From assembly GCF_000005505.3 (NCBI RefSeq), contig NC_016132.3:36284914-36348913 (forward strand): a DNA stretch of 64,000 nucleotides, written 5' to 3'. Source of the stretch: Brachypodium distachyon. Taxonomy: Eukaryota; Streptophyta; Magnoliopsida; Poales; Poaceae. The position numbers were made by a program, and so were the translations under genes. Below, in pieces: positions 1 through 11,861 of the stretch; position 1 is the stretch's first letter; each line of letters opens with the position of its first letter. Under the pieces are notes generated by a model. The model had not been told where the DNA came from. It did not search any database and worked only from the letters and a program-made list of their open reading frames with translations.

Positions 1-640
1 AAAACCAGTAGATTTCGATTATTTGAGAACGCATGTCAAGAGTGTCAACATTGATTTTGTGAAATCTATACACAAGCCCGGACATGTAAGCGTGGCAGGC
101 GGAAAGAACGAGAAGAGATCGAGTCACCAAGAAGGAACCCTATAGGGTTTTGGAAGAAGCTAGAGCACGAAGAAGAAGGAGGAGGTTGCGCGGCCATACC
201 TGTCGCCCTTTGGCTCCATTTTTGGGCAGAGCTCCGCCGCTGCATGCCGAGTCATTGGTCGCCGCAGCAGGTCAAGAAGACGCGCAGCAATCACGACCAC
301 ACACTTACTGGCTGAATAAATATCTGTTGATCCAATTAGTGGTGAGCACAGACATATATAGAGATCTCCACTAAAGGCCATGGCCACTAATACCTTGGTT
401 ATCAGTGGCAAGTCTTTCCGGTGAACGCCACAAATAGTCGGTGGAGGAATTTCCCATGGTTGGCAAACCAACCTTCAGTCACGATCGGGCTTTTCACAGG
501 AAAGGAAAGCCACTGACGGTGAGCGTTAGTGGCCCCAATACCCGCCACTAACGTCTGTCATCCTATAGCCAGTTATGTGCTAGTGCTAGATGACAACGCA
601 GCGCACAGAAGACAAGAATCCAGAAGCAGGCTATGCTAAA
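1..640. other. Left flank of CACTA-1, no supported gene
   Basis: No gene is supported here. Positions 2-145 form a 48-codon open frame that enters from outside the window and ends in TAG; it could be the last exon of a gene or a decayed transposon, and I do not recognise it. Around 371-410 and 512-555 there are short inverted motifs of the type CCACTAAY and RTTAGTGG, like the subterminal repeats of CACTA elements, so an older, decayed CACTA end probably lies just outside the element that starts at 644. Confidence 0.3.
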
Positions 641-1104
641 GTTCACTACTACAGAAACGGTCATTAGTAACGGTCAAAAAAGTGCATCACTAACAGGCGT
701 CCTGCCCGTCACTAACTTCCCGTTACTGATGATACCGTTACTGATGATGCCATCATCAGTGGGGGTGCAGCACCCGTTACTGAAGGAGGCACTTCATCAG
801 TGGCGGTCATTGTAGGGACGCCCGACAGTGATGATTTTTTCGTCATTTTAAAAAAAACCTGGCCACGGGCCAGCAAATCACAAATCGGTAACTTACATCA
901 AATCAGATGAATTAACATATCACAAATCACAAATCTGTAATTTACATCAAATCAGAAATTGATACATGAATTCCATACAACAAATCACAAAAAAAGATCA
1001 CAAAAGGAGCGTCGTGAGGAAGTCGATGGCCGGCCCTCGTCAGCGCTGCGACGGGAGTGATGGCAGCGCCGGCCTCGTCTCCATGTCTGCGGCGATCTGG
1101 TCCA

Positions 1105-1185
1105 CCGTGAGAGAGAGAGAGAGGGAGAGAGGAAGAGCAAACTGAGAGAGGGAGAGAGGAAGAGAAAACTGAGAGAGGGAGAGGG
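1105..1185. repeat. GA-rich microsatellite and minisatellite
   Basis: Runs of GAGAGAGG punctuated by AACTGAGAGAGGGAGAG repeat in tandem with a period near 30 bp. They lie in the GC-rich leader of CACTA-1. A second low-complexity tract, a long G run, lies at about 1382-1397. Confidence 0.8.
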
Positions 1186-2379
1186 GATGTACCAGCGTCT
1201 GTAGGGTCGAGGAGGATGGATTCGGCGGTGGCGGCTTCGATGGAGGCTGGATCCGGCACCGACCGCGGCCAGCCATGGCAGAGATCGATGGCGGCTGTCC
1301 ATTGGTTCTGGAGGCGGCACAGGGGTGAGTGAGAGAAGGGAGAGGGGGGGTCGGGGGTGAGATGGGATCGGGAATAGAAGGAGGGGGGGGGGGGGGAGAG
1401 ACATACCAGCAGGGGTTGCCGGATCCGGCGACAAGCTTGCTGGGGAAGGCCAGATCTAGCACCGATGGTGGCCGGGGGCGGGCGTACGTTGACCTGCAGT
1501 AGGACAAAGACAAGAGAGCGTGAGTGAGAGAGGTTGAAGGGAGGGGAGGAGATGGCAGAGGCTGGCTAGAGACGGCGGCCGGCGGCAGCGTTGGGGAGAG
1601 AGAGTGCTGGGGAGAGCGGTGGGAGGGAGAGAGGAGGGAGTTAGGGGAGAGGCGGCGGCTGGGAGGAAGAGAGGAGGGAGTTAGGAGACCCTGGGGGAGG
1701 TTAGGTTTAGGGGATTTTTATATGCGGTGGGGTTGGTTGGGCCTCAATTGGGTCGTCCGGCGGCCCATACCAACATCAGTGGCGGGTCTACCTATAAAAC
1801 CCGTCACTAATGGCCTCAAATATGATATTTTTGTATTTCAAAAATGGAAAAGCATATTTTGAACCTAACAATTGTAAGGATTTTTGTTAATATTGTTTTT
1901 CATGAAAATACGCACCTTTCTGCAAAATATGGACACATTACCATGACCCGTGGCATAGAAATGGACACACTTTGGTCATTTGGCTTAAATAAAACATAAA
2001 GTTCAACTATGGGAAATAACAAGATATAATCAAGAATACATTTTTCAATGCATTTCTTTGGCAACACTTTTTGGCATGGTAATATACACCTATGTGCAAA
2101 AAATGGATACATTATCATGAATTAGGACATGGAAATGGACAAAACTTTGATCATTTAGCTTAAACCATACACTCAACTGTGGGAAACTACAAAAATGTAC
2201 TACACAAGTCATTTTTCAAATGTTAACATATGATATTATTATACCATCATGTTAATCAAGAAAAACTAAGACTATATCAAAAATAATCACATTTGTTCGA
2301 TTTTTTATGAATTAGTTATGATTTTTTCAATCTTCAAAGGTCTCCAAGGCTCATCAGTGGTGGGCCTAGATATTGAGCC

Positions 2380-3297
2380 TATCGCACCAGTGGCACCCGG
2401 GGTACCACCGTTGCGCGATGCGTGGGTCGCATCGCTAAGTTCCCGAGAGGATCTCACCCCGAGCGGCAACGTATAGGTTGCCCGGCAAGCTACCAGCCCG
2501 GAAGGGCTAGCGGGGCTTCGGGGAATATTCCCGCCCGGGCACCTCCCGGGAAGGCACTTGCCGGGGGGAGGTGTTCCCGGGCGCAGATTCCCGCCGTGAG
2601 GGCGGGCCCGAGCGAGCTGAGCAGCGACGCCACGTGGGCGCGCGACAGGCGCCCAGTGTGCAGTTTTGCGAGGGCAAGGAATGAAGCGCACGGCACATTT
2701 AATGAGCCGACAGGAGGGGCGTTATCCGTCTAGTCGGACGAACAGTGGCTGTCCAGTCTTGTTTTTTAGGCCCTAGACCCCTAGCCGCGGGGTTGGCACT
2801 CATGCATGCATGCCAGCGCACCGAGGAGGAGCTGCCCAAGCTCCTTGCTCGCCACTTGTAAACCATGTACCGTGGCACCTGTGGTATCCCCTTGTCTATA
2901 AAAGGAGGACCCCCGCCAACGGTCAAAGGGTTGGGTTTTTCTTCGCTAGATCGTTCGGTTCGTTCGTTGGTTCGCTATGCCGACTCATAGTACAACACTG
3001 GCAGTAGCCCGAAGTAGGAAAGAACACTTAGCCAAAAAGAGACCACCCAGGGGCTTCCCCCGGCAACCTGTAAACAGCCGATTTCACAGTAATAAAAGCT
3101 CAGACAAGGATGACGTAGGGTTTTAAACCGCAAGGTGGCCCAAACCTGGGTAAAAAGCATGTGCACGCGTTCTTGATGCGTTCTTACGCCTCGCATCGGT
3201 CCCGCCGGCGATCGCCGAAGCGATCCCCGTAGCCCACTGCCGAACCTAAAATGGGGGTGCCCACGCATCCCCGGTGTCGGAGCCCCATGCGATGAAA
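2380..3297 (+). repeat. 5' LTR of Tat-1
   Basis: It aligns over its whole length with 13076-13992 and, more distantly, with the LTR at 22429-23371. It starts just after GAGCC and ends GATGAAA before the primer-binding region. A TATA box lies at 2897, and the segment from there to 3297 would be the R-U5 part. Confidence 0.92.
2897..2908 (+). promoter_or_regulatory. TATA box of the Tat-1 5' LTR
   Basis: TATAAAAGGAGG occurs at the same relative place in all three related LTRs of the window (2897, 13592, 23034), preceded each time by CCCTTG. Transcription of the retroelement would start about 30 bp downstream. Confidence 0.75.
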
Positions 3298-3299
3298 TC

Positions 3300-3317
3300 T
3301 GGCGCGCCAGGTAGGGG
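3300..3317 (+). other. Primer-binding-site-like sequence
   Basis: TGGCGCGCCAGGTAGGGG lies 2 bp after the 5' LTR, where the tRNA primer-binding site of an LTR retrotransposon belongs. It begins with TGG as such sites do. I did not assign the tRNA. Confidence 0.6.
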
Positions 3318-3405
3318 GTGCGTGAGGAGAGCTCGTCGGTGACTGCCGGCGGCAGCGTCTACACCTACGTCGGCCTCGTCCTCCTCGACGACAGAGCCAA
3401 CCACC

Positions 3406-5310
3406 ATGCCTCCCAAGCGGGCTGGTGACCCTCGGATCGACCCGCGTGAAGCCCCAGCGGCACACACGCGGTCGCATGACGCGCAACCCACGTCGCGGGT
3501 TCAGGAAAATCCTGAACCCTCGCGAGTGCAGCAATCGCAGCGGCCACCCCTGCCTCCTCGGCCGTCTGCGGATAACCGGCTGAGGGGGGCGGCGGCCCCC
3601 AGTGCCGGGGCCGGCCGTGCGAGCGGACATGGTGCCGCCCCCGCCGGCCAGCTAGTTGAATCGCGGGCCGAAGGCGTGCAGTGTCAGCTGCGCCACGAGC
3701 ATACTGCATCACGAGCGACGCCGGCGGGGTCGCACCCCACGCACCCGGTTGCATCTGGGGATAGGGCGGAGGGCAGCAGCTCGGGAAACCGGCTGCCTCC
3801 CACACAAACCCTGGCGGAGGCCATCATCGCTGCACGGGTCATGGTGCGGTATGAGCCGCAGCAGGGCACGCCAGCGCACGAGACGTGGGGCGAGGAGTTG
3901 AACGCGCTTCTCGCGCTCGCCACCCAATAGCCGCAGGGCAAGGGCGTCCTGGCAGGCTCCGGCCGTGGGCAGAACCTGAAGCGCGGAGACGCGCCCCGCG
4001 CCTGGCGGCAAGGGGAAAACCCTCCCCCGCAGGGAGGCCAGGGGGACGGGGACCCGGAGGGTTCCTCGGACTCGTCACCCACCGTTGCGCGAGGCGACGC
4101 ACGCAGCATTTTGAATGCCTGCCAGCAAGAGGATCTGCGCCAGCGCCTGGAGCGCCGGCGTCGGCACCTGGAGCAGGAAGATGCTCCTATGGGCCCCGAG
4201 GACGGCTGCACTACGTTCACGTGCGAGTTGCGGCGGGTGACATGGCCCCGAAGTTCCGAGCGCCCGCGCTCGGTACGTACGATAGGACCGTGAATCCCAT
4301 GGATTTCCTTCTGACCTACACGTTGGGGATGCATGCCATCGGCGCCGATGACAAGGTTAGAGCCAACTGGTTTCCGATGGTCTTGAAAGCATCAGCGAGA
4401 ACCTGGCTGCTCAACCTGCCCGCTGGGTCCATCGCCACCTGGGCGGACCTACACGAGCAGTTTGTGAGCGCGTTCCAGGACGGTGACAAGCGCTCGGGGA
4501 CCATGGTGGAGCTGTACACTATCGTGCAGAAGCCGGGAGAGATGCTGCAGAGCTTCGTCAACCGCTTCTCCAGTCTCTGCTACTCCATCCCGAAGGCGGA
4601 GGCTGCCGCCATCGTCAACACCTTCGCCATCAGTGTCCGCGACCTCAAGATGCGTGAGAAGCTGAGCACGCATCGGATCCGGATGACACAGGACCTGTAC
4701 GCCCTGGCGCACAAGTGCGCCATGGCCGAGGAAGGGCGCCTAGCGCCCGAACTCGCAGCTAAGGCTGCCGCGAGCCCAGGAGAGGGTTCGCAGAAGAAGG
4801 GTTCCCGCAAGCGCAGCGGGAAGCAAGTCCTCGCTGCGGAGTCGGGGCTGCCGCTACGAGGCCTGCAAAGAAGGCCTCTCCAGGTGGCGGGTCTGACGGC
4901 AAGCAGGGCGACACGCCCCGCTGCCCCATCCACGCCAACTCCACCCACGACGCGCAGGACTGTTGCATCCTGCAGGGGATCAAGCAGCAGCGCGAGCAGC
5001 GCCACGAGGAGCGCCGAGCAGCCGGTGCCTGCTTCAACTGCGGTGACATCGGGCATCTCTCCCGAGATTGCCCGAATGACCCCAGAGCGGGGCCGAGGCC
5101 CGCCGGCGGTGGCGCCGGCAGGGAGGAAGCCCAGGGAGGACGCGGCCAGGCCCGCATTGGCAGGGAGCGCCCTCCCCGGGGATGGGACAGGGCTCGTGCC
5201 GAGGAGCAGCGTGAGTCTGATTGCACTGGCGGCGACGAGCCGGGTTTCGAGGAGCCCCACAGCGTCGCCTGCATCCATGGGAGAGCGTAAGCTCTCCCAT
5301 CTCATGCCGC
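3406..5310 (+). pseudogene. gag: gag of Tat-1, frameshifted
   Basis: Encodes the capsid and nucleocapsid polyprotein. The ATG at 3406 opens a 174-codon frame that stops at 3928. The capsid-like retrotransposon gag domain (about 4255-4750, with conserved W residues in WFPMVLKASARTWL) lies in another frame, and after about 4845 the coding signal moves to a third frame that holds a CX2CX4HX4C zinc knuckle at 5030-5071 (CFNCGDIGHLSRDC). At least two frameshifts therefore break it. The N-terminal part is rich in Pro, Ala and Arg and may be partly noncoding leader. The frame of the zinc knuckle runs on into the protease. Confidence 0.85.
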
Positions 5311-5311
5311 G

Positions 5312-5643
5312 ATGAAGCACCTCATCCGCGACGTGTGCGCGCTGTTGCCGGACGCGGAGCCGCAGCAGCCGCTGAGGTGGTCGTACGTGCCGATCACCTT
5401 CAACGCCGACGATCACCCAGCACGGCAGTTGGGTTCGGGGGTCATACCCTTCGTGGTCTCACCGATTATCAGCAACATGACGGTGACCAAGGTGCTGGTG
5501 GACATCGGAGCGGGGCTAAACCACCTGTCGGCCAGGTGGGTGGAGAAACTCCAGTTGCCGGTGGAGCAGCTGAAGCCCACTGACCCGTTCCGGGGAGTAA
5601 ACCCCGGGATCGTGAACCTCACTCTTCGTCAGATTCACCTGCA
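5312..5643 (+). pseudogene. Aspartic protease of Tat-1, truncated
   Basis: Retropepsin-like segment in the same frame as the gag zinc knuckle. The catalytic region reads VLVDIGAGLNHL, a changed form of the family's D-(T/G)-(G/A) loop, and it is preceded by the usual hydrophobic strand. Sequence typical of the family continues to about LRQIHL and then stops abruptly at about 5640, where an unrelated AT-rich segment begins. The reverse transcriptase that should follow is absent. Confidence 0.8.
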
Positions 5644-8632
5644 TTATTGATTGCAGCCACTACGTGGTCAATACATTGAATGTATTGGCAAGTTCACCTG
5701 AAAGTTACAACAGATCCTACCAAGTATATGCAATTGAGGTATAGTGGGGTTCAGCCTTTTTGGCATGGTGGCAAAACATAGTTTACCCTACTACAATTGA
5801 ATGTTACATTATTGTTAACTAATGGACACGGGGTAGAAACACCCATGCTCCTATTAATTTAGAGCACATTGAGTAGAAACATCAAGTGCCCCTACCCTGT
5901 TCAAACCATTCATTTTATTTAAGAAGTTGGAATGAGTGAGACTTTCCTTACAGCCCAAATATCTAGTTGCTCATAATTGTCCATAAACGGGGACACGGCT
6001 AAGTACTTAGTTTGACATTCTCGAGAGGTTGTACACATTTCCCACAAGAAATTGACGTGTTAATCCCTTGCTGTCCTCAGGGTAGAGTAGCAACGGCATC
6101 GATTACAGGAATTTTCAGAACATAATCCCCCAAACCGCCTGAGGGACGCGCTCCCACCTACACGGCTACATACCGATGTCATCCTCAGATCCGGGTTCAT
6201 ATTTCTTACATCCATCCTGCCAGAGCCCATTTAGCATGTGGTTGTACTAGAAGCTACTAAACAGGAAACTAGTCCAGTCTCTGATACCCCAGGTGGCATT
6301 CCACATTTGCGACGCAAGCGCTCCCCGAATCCACTGGGAGACATCCATGGACGATCCGCCCCCGAATCCACGGGGACTCGACTCAGAGGGACCCATAGAA
6401 ATGGACCTGATGTCGCATAACATCTCAAATCCTCAAAGCAGCCCACCCAGGATGGTTCATGAGGGTTGTTTTTGCCAAGTTTCCAAAATCACTCCACATC
6501 ATCATTTCACAGTGATTGAGATTCTGTCCCACATTTACTAACATAGCACGGCTAAGCAATACTAATCACGATGGCTATTGGTGGAGGATTCATGGCAAAG
6601 GTAACCCTATAGCTAGTAGGTCAATCATAGCTAGCATAAGTACGAGTAATAGTCCTATCAATGCATTTCTACAAACAACTCTAATGCATAAGTATTTAAA
6701 AACAAATCGTAATAGGATATGATCAAAGTGAACTTGCGTTGGTAGCAGTTGGAGTTCAAACACTCGTCACAATCACAAGGTTCGCTCTCCGAGAAAACTA
6801 TTCAAATACAAACAATATACACACACATAAACACACAATTCAAATCACGACAAAATAGAATATGCTATGATGCGATGCAAGCATGTGACATGGTTGGGCT
6901 TTATTTTATTTGGATGATCAACTGATCCTAAGCATTAGTAATTAAAAATAATGCTTTAGGGTTTTAAACAAAAGGCAAAAACAATTAAATAAAACCCTGA
7001 ATTATTGTTTTATTGGCATCAGTCAAAACATTTAATTCAAAATATTTATTGCTCTGTCCCAATGGACAGAGGACAATAAAACAAATTTTTGGGCACTGGT
7101 TTCAATTTAAAAGAACTCCTAAATAATTAATTGTGAATTAAAAGGCATTAAACTCTATTCTGTAATTTGAATGTGGTTCAAATATTCAAATTTGAAACTG
7201 GACAGTGCCAAAAGATTCTACATTTCCTAAGGATTCAAGAAAGGTGCGGATCATCAAATTTCGCCAAACAGATTAAAAGATATGATCATTTGAAGTTACA
7301 TGGGCTTTTCTGCAAAAGTGCCTTTTCTATTTATTCCGGGATTAAAATTACATTATCATTTTTATTTTACCGTGCCACGTGTCAGCTCCTGATTGGCGCG
7401 TACCGGTTCGTTTAAGTTAAAACCCGGGATCTAATCTGGACCGTTGATCACGATCGAGCGGATCAGGGGAGGTCGGGCTCACCTAGGGTTCCGGCGAGCA
7501 GCTCCGGCGGCGGCGTGGCACGGGCGGCGGCGGCGCAGGGTGCTCCGGCGAGGCGGGCGGCGCGGGGATGGCCGGGGACGACGCGGCGCGGCACGGCGGA
7601 GACGGGGACGAGGTCGGCGCTCCTCGGGGTCAACGGCGTGCTTGCCTAGGACGACTTGGCCGCGGCGGCGGACGGTGGCGGAACTTCAGGCGCTCGTCGA
7701 CGGGGAGCTGCGACACGCCAAACGGAAAACCAACCGCGTCAAAATGTGCGCAAGAGAGAGAGGAAGAAGAAGATGTAGGGCTACGGGTTGGAGCTTCAAC
7801 GACTCACCGGCGGCGACCAAATCTAGCGGCGGTGTCCGAAGCTTCAACGGCGAGAAATTCCGGCAGCCTGGCGGCGAAATCGAGGGGGAGATCAGAGGGG
7901 GAAGAGAGAGGAGGGGCGGGGCTTTATAATGACGCGCTCGAGGCTACGGAAGAAGGATGAGGCGAGGAGATCCCGGCGGTGAACGCGCGGCGGCGTAGAA
8001 GGAAGGGGCGCGCGCGTGACGCGCGGGGGTTTCCCTGCGGGAAAGAAACGCGTGACAGGCGGGCCCCGGTTCGGGCGACGCGCGCGGGGCCGGTTCGGGC
8101 GCGGTCGGGCGTGGTGGGAACGGGGCCGGTTCGGCCCATTTGGCCGGGCCGGTCCGGTTTTCTTCCCTTTTTTTTCTTTTAGCCTTTTTTATCTGTTTTT
8201 CTTATTTCTTTGATATCTTTTGATTTTGAACTCCAAATTGGCCCAAATAAATTCCAGAAAATTTGTAAAATCATGTTTTACCATGATACAACTTTTGGGA
8301 GCAATTTCCCCTCAAAATAAAATATATAAAATTACATTTGCCCTATAAATGCCTTTAGGGCTATATAACTATTTAAATAAAATAGTTTTTCAACTCCAAA
8401 TAATTATCCAAAAATTATGGGATAGCTCATTTATGCAATAAACCCCTGTTTTAAATAAACCCTATTGGTTTGAAGATCCAAAGCTCAAATGGGCGAAACC
8501 CTAGGGTTTAAATTGAAAAAAAAACTTTCCAAAGCCTTTTGAGATTCAAATTTGAATTCAAATATGCAACTGTGGCATGATGCTTATGAATGCAATGCAC
8601 ATGTAAAAGTTTGAAATTTTTGGGATGTTACA
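5641..8632 (-). mobile_element. Solo-LTR-like insert replacing the Tat-1 reverse transcriptase
   Basis: Read on the minus strand this segment starts TGTAACATCCCAAAAATTTC at 8632, a typical 5' end for a grass gypsy LTR, followed by AT-rich DNA, a GC-rich ACCGGACCGGCCCGGCC-type tract (8040-8165) and more AT-rich DNA. It ends near 5641 where Tat-1 coding sequence resumes. No internal domain or second LTR was found, so a long solo LTR or LTR fragment of about 3 kb fits best. The flanks (CACC on the left, CCAAT on the right) do not match, and about 1 kb of Tat-1 is missing here, so the event was an insertion plus deletion, or a recombination. ORFs inside (7444-8180) look like low-complexity shadows. 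Confidence 0.6.
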
Positions 8633-9492
8633 CCAATGTACTTCGTCAGCACGATGCTGCGTGACGCTCGAACGAGGTACCCGCAGGTGCAGAAGCTCCT
8701 CCTGGGGATTCTGCTCGCGTCCCGCAAGCTGCGCCACTACTTCGAGGCGCACCGCGTCATGGTGGTGTCGGGGTTCTTCCTCAAGCGAGCCCTCACCAAC
8801 CGTGAAGCCACCGGGAGGGTGGCCGAGTGGAAAATGGAGCTATCAGAGTTCGATCTGCACTTCACCAACTCCAAGAGCATCAAGAGTGCGGCCCTGGCGG
8901 ACTTTGTCGCGGAATGGACGTCGATGAGTGTAGAGGAGGAGGAGCTGGAGACCAGCCTGCCAGGCATGCTGGACGAAGGCCACTGGGTCCTCTACCTCGA
9001 CGGCGCGTTCAGTCTCCAGGGAGCCGGCGCCGGGGTCGTCATCGAGTCACCGGCGGGGGACCAGTTGAGGTGCGCTGTCCAACTCGATTTCCCGAACTCC
9101 ACCAACAACGCGGCAGAGTACGAGGGTTGCTCGCCAGGTTGCGGGCAGCGATCGCCTTGGACATCAAGCGCCTGGTCGTTCGCGGGGACTCCCACCTCGT
9201 AATCAACCAGGTTAACAAGGAATACGACTGCCCACAGATGGCACTGTACGTGGAAGAAGTCCGCAAGCTAGAACGCAAGTTCAAGGGTTTGCGATTCGAG
9301 CACATCAAGCGGAAGGACAACTTCACGGCTGATGAGCTGTCCAAGATGGCAGAAGAACGCAGAAAGCCCCCGGAAGGGGTGTTCTGCCACAAGCACGCGG
9401 CTCCTTCAGTCGCCCCAAGCCGGTTGCCGGGGAAGCCCCTCCGGCAACCAAAGGAAACCCCGCAAAAGCAGGGGTCCATGCCGCTGACATAG
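8633..9492 (+). pseudogene. pol: RNase H and second RNase H-like domain of Tat-1 pol
   Basis: The first part (8636-8930) is the end of the gypsy RT-associated RNase H ([16 protein letters not shown], then EFDLHF and ALADFVAEW). The second is a separate RNase H-like domain with [26 protein letters not shown] and RKDNFTADELS, which carry the acidic residues of the fold. A frameshift near 9130 splits this second domain and a TAG at 9490 ends the frame. A dual RNase H arrangement is known from the Tat lineage. Confidence 0.85.
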
Positions 9493-9493
9493 C

Positions 9494-10741
9494 GGCATGC
9501 GCAGTCAGGGAGACCCCTCCTTGGGCGGTGGAAATCGCCCGCTACCTGAAGGGGGAGGCCCTCCCGGAAGACGACGTCACCGCGGAGCGAGTGGCCCGGC
9601 AAGCCAAAATGTACGCCGTGGTGGACGGGAAGCTCTACCGCAGGTGTGCGAATGGAGTCAAGCTCATCTGCGTGCCGCAAGACGAAGGGCGCGCGCTGTT
9701 GGAAGAGATACATCGAGGCACATGCTCCCACCATGTGGCCTCCCGGGCGCTGGCCGGCAAGGCGTTTTGGCACGGTTTTTACTGGCCCACGGTCCTGCCC
9801 GACGCGGAGCAGCTGGTGAAGACTTGTGAGGCGTGCCAGTTCCACTCGAAGAAGAGCAACCAGCCGACGCAGGCTCTGCATGTCATCCCGTCCTCGTGGC
9901 CGTTCGCGGTCTGGAGGTTGGACATCGTCGGCAAGCTGCCGAGAGCAGTCAGCGGCTACGAGTACTTGCTCGTGGCCATCGACAAGTTCTCCAAGTGGGT
10001 GGAAGTGGAACCAGTGCGGAAGGTGACCGCCCAGGCGGCCATCAAGTTCTTCAAGAACATTGTGCCTAACGGCATCATCACTGACAACGGCACGCAATTC
10101 ACGAGCGCGGTATTCCAGGCCTACTGTGAGGGCATGGGCACCAAGATACACTTTGCGTCCGTTGCTCCCCCAAGGAGTAACGGGCAGGCGGAGCGAGCCA
10201 ACGCGGAAGTGCTGCGGGGGCTTAAGACGAGAACCTTTGACAAGCTCAAAGGCCACGGGAAACACTGGGTTGAAGAATTCCAGCCCGTGCTGTGGTCAAT
10301 CAGGACCACACCTAGACGGGCAACGGGTGAAACCCCTTTCGCCCTTGTCTACGGGGCAGAAGCGGTGCTGCCCCTCGAGCTCAAGCACGGATCTTCCCGA
10401 GTACTCGCGTACGCGACTCCAGCCAACACGAGCAAAGGGTTGACGATCTGAACTTCATCGAAGAGCTTCGATGCCGGGTTGCTGTGCGAGCCGCGCGCTA
10501 CCAGCAGGGACTCCGTCGTTATCACGATAGACGAGTCCGTCCCCAGTGGCTCGAGAACGGAGACCTTGTCTTGTGCCGGATACAAGGAACGAAGGCCGGG
10601 AACAAGTTAACTCCGAAATGGGAGGGTCCCTTTCGGGTAGTACAGGTGACCAGACCGGGGGCTATCCAGCTGGAAACCGAAGATGGCTTGCCGGTGCAAA
10701 ATAGCTGGAATATCGAGCACTTGTGCAAGTTCTACCCGTGA
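9494..10741 (+). pseudogene. pol: Integrase of Tat-1 pol, frameshifted near the end
   Basis: Integrates retroelement cDNA. The HHCC zinc-binding region lies at about 9700-9845 (IHRGTCSHH, then CEACQFH). The catalytic core follows with the D,D-35-E residues visible in WRLDIVG, IITDNGTQFTS and SNGQAERANAEV, then TTPRRATGETPFALVYG. A frameshift near 10440 moves the C-terminal part to another frame (KLTPKWEGPFRV to NIEHLCKFYP, stop at 10739). No chromodomain follows. The frame differs from that of the RNase H part. Confidence 0.88.
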
Positions 10742-11861
10742 AGCGGCGGAGCCCGACCCTCAGGTGATGCCGCCGATGCATACCTCTCGAACTAGTGTAG
10801 CCGGGCAACCCCCGTGTGTAAACCACTGGTTATTGTGAATAAAGATAAGTGTTGTTTCCTGAATTTTAAGATTGCTTCGTTTATTTGCATGTTCCTCCCT
10901 TTTCTGTCTCCTGCTCTAGGTGCACAGAAGTGTCTTTCCATACTTGGTTGTGAGCAGGGGCCTGCCAGAGCCTCGAAAACATAAACCCATTGCCGGATCG
11001 CTCCGACACGGGACATGCAGTTGCCGGGCTCCCCGCAACGTGCATCACGGGACATGCAGTTGTCGGGCTCCACGCAACATGCATCACGCAGTTGCTGCGT
11101 CTAGGAAATAAAGTGCTCACATCCAAGTTTGGCATCGACCCTTTCGTGCCCGGGGGCTGTATTATCCATACTGCTATGTGTTTTCGTGAATTTCGAAATT
11201 TTTTGCAGCATCTCGGGCTTGGTAAGAATCTAATGTGCAGGGTAAAGGCAGAATCTTGCGCACTGTAATGCTCGTGGACCGTCCACGGGTCGGGGCGCAT
11301 AGCGGCGCCTGGTGGTGTGGAGCGACCGCATCACGAGGGACTCGCCGCACTCCGAGGCTCTTGACTCAGGAGGAAGCCGTCACGTGTGTCACAACAACTT
11401 GGCATGCGGAGTGGCGAAGACCGTACCGCACTTCAAGGGGCGGGGTGCCACGGGTGCTGCGCTGGCCCGTCATGCGCGGTGGCAAGCCCTTCCCCCGCGC
11501 CTATAAAAGGGGCGCCTCGGCCATGGAACGGCTCAGAGCGAAGCCAAGGAAGAGGCTGTGAAGGCGGGCGGTGCCGCAGAGGCGCGATGGTAGAGCTGGC
11601 AGCCGTCGCTGGGGCGGATGCCACCACAGCCATCGTGGAGGTAGCCGCGGGCACTGCGTGCGCCCTTGATCTTCGCACGATTAGGGGCGCGTCGTCGCTG
11701 TCCTCCTCATCGTCGACCATGGGGACGACTACCTGGGACGCGGCAGGCAGGCTCGCCTCGTCGTTCGAAGACCGAAGGGAGGACCAGCTTACCTCCGACT
11801 CACTCCCGCTCTCCTCAAGCACCTGCTTCCCGCGAGATGCCAGCGGGGGAGCGCGCGGGGT
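10742..11861 (+). other. 3' noncoding region of Tat-1
   Basis: Between the integrase stop and the end of the antisense ORF. It holds a 39-bp tandem repeat (11010-11087), a purine-rich GCCCGGGGGCTG at about 11147-11159 that resembles the polypurine tract before the related LTR at 22429, and a second plus-strand TATA box CTATAAAAGGGG at 11501. I see no conserved plus-strand protein here. Confidence 0.6.
11010..11087 (+). repeat. 39-bp tandem repeat, two copies
   Basis: GGGACATGCAGTTGCCGGGC opens the first unit at 11010 and a near-identical unit starts at 11049, followed by part of a third. Short tandem repeats between pol and the 3' LTR are common in Tat elements. Confidence 0.85.

Noticed and set aside
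942..1513. Minus-strand ORFs of 105 to 157 codons near the start of CACTA-1
   Set aside because: Ser/Pro/Leu-rich translations of the GA/CT-rich leader; three frames are open at once, a composition effect.
7444..8213. Overlapping plus-strand ORFs (7444-7929, 7568-7960, 8016-8213)
   Set aside because: Arg/Gly-rich products of a GC-rich tract inside an LTR-like segment, with no conserved motif.
11147..11170. A second LTR start after CCCGGGGGCTG in Tat-1
   Set aside because: It resembles the polypurine tract of the related element, but the TSD-supported 3' LTR starts at 13076 and no LTR sequence follows here.
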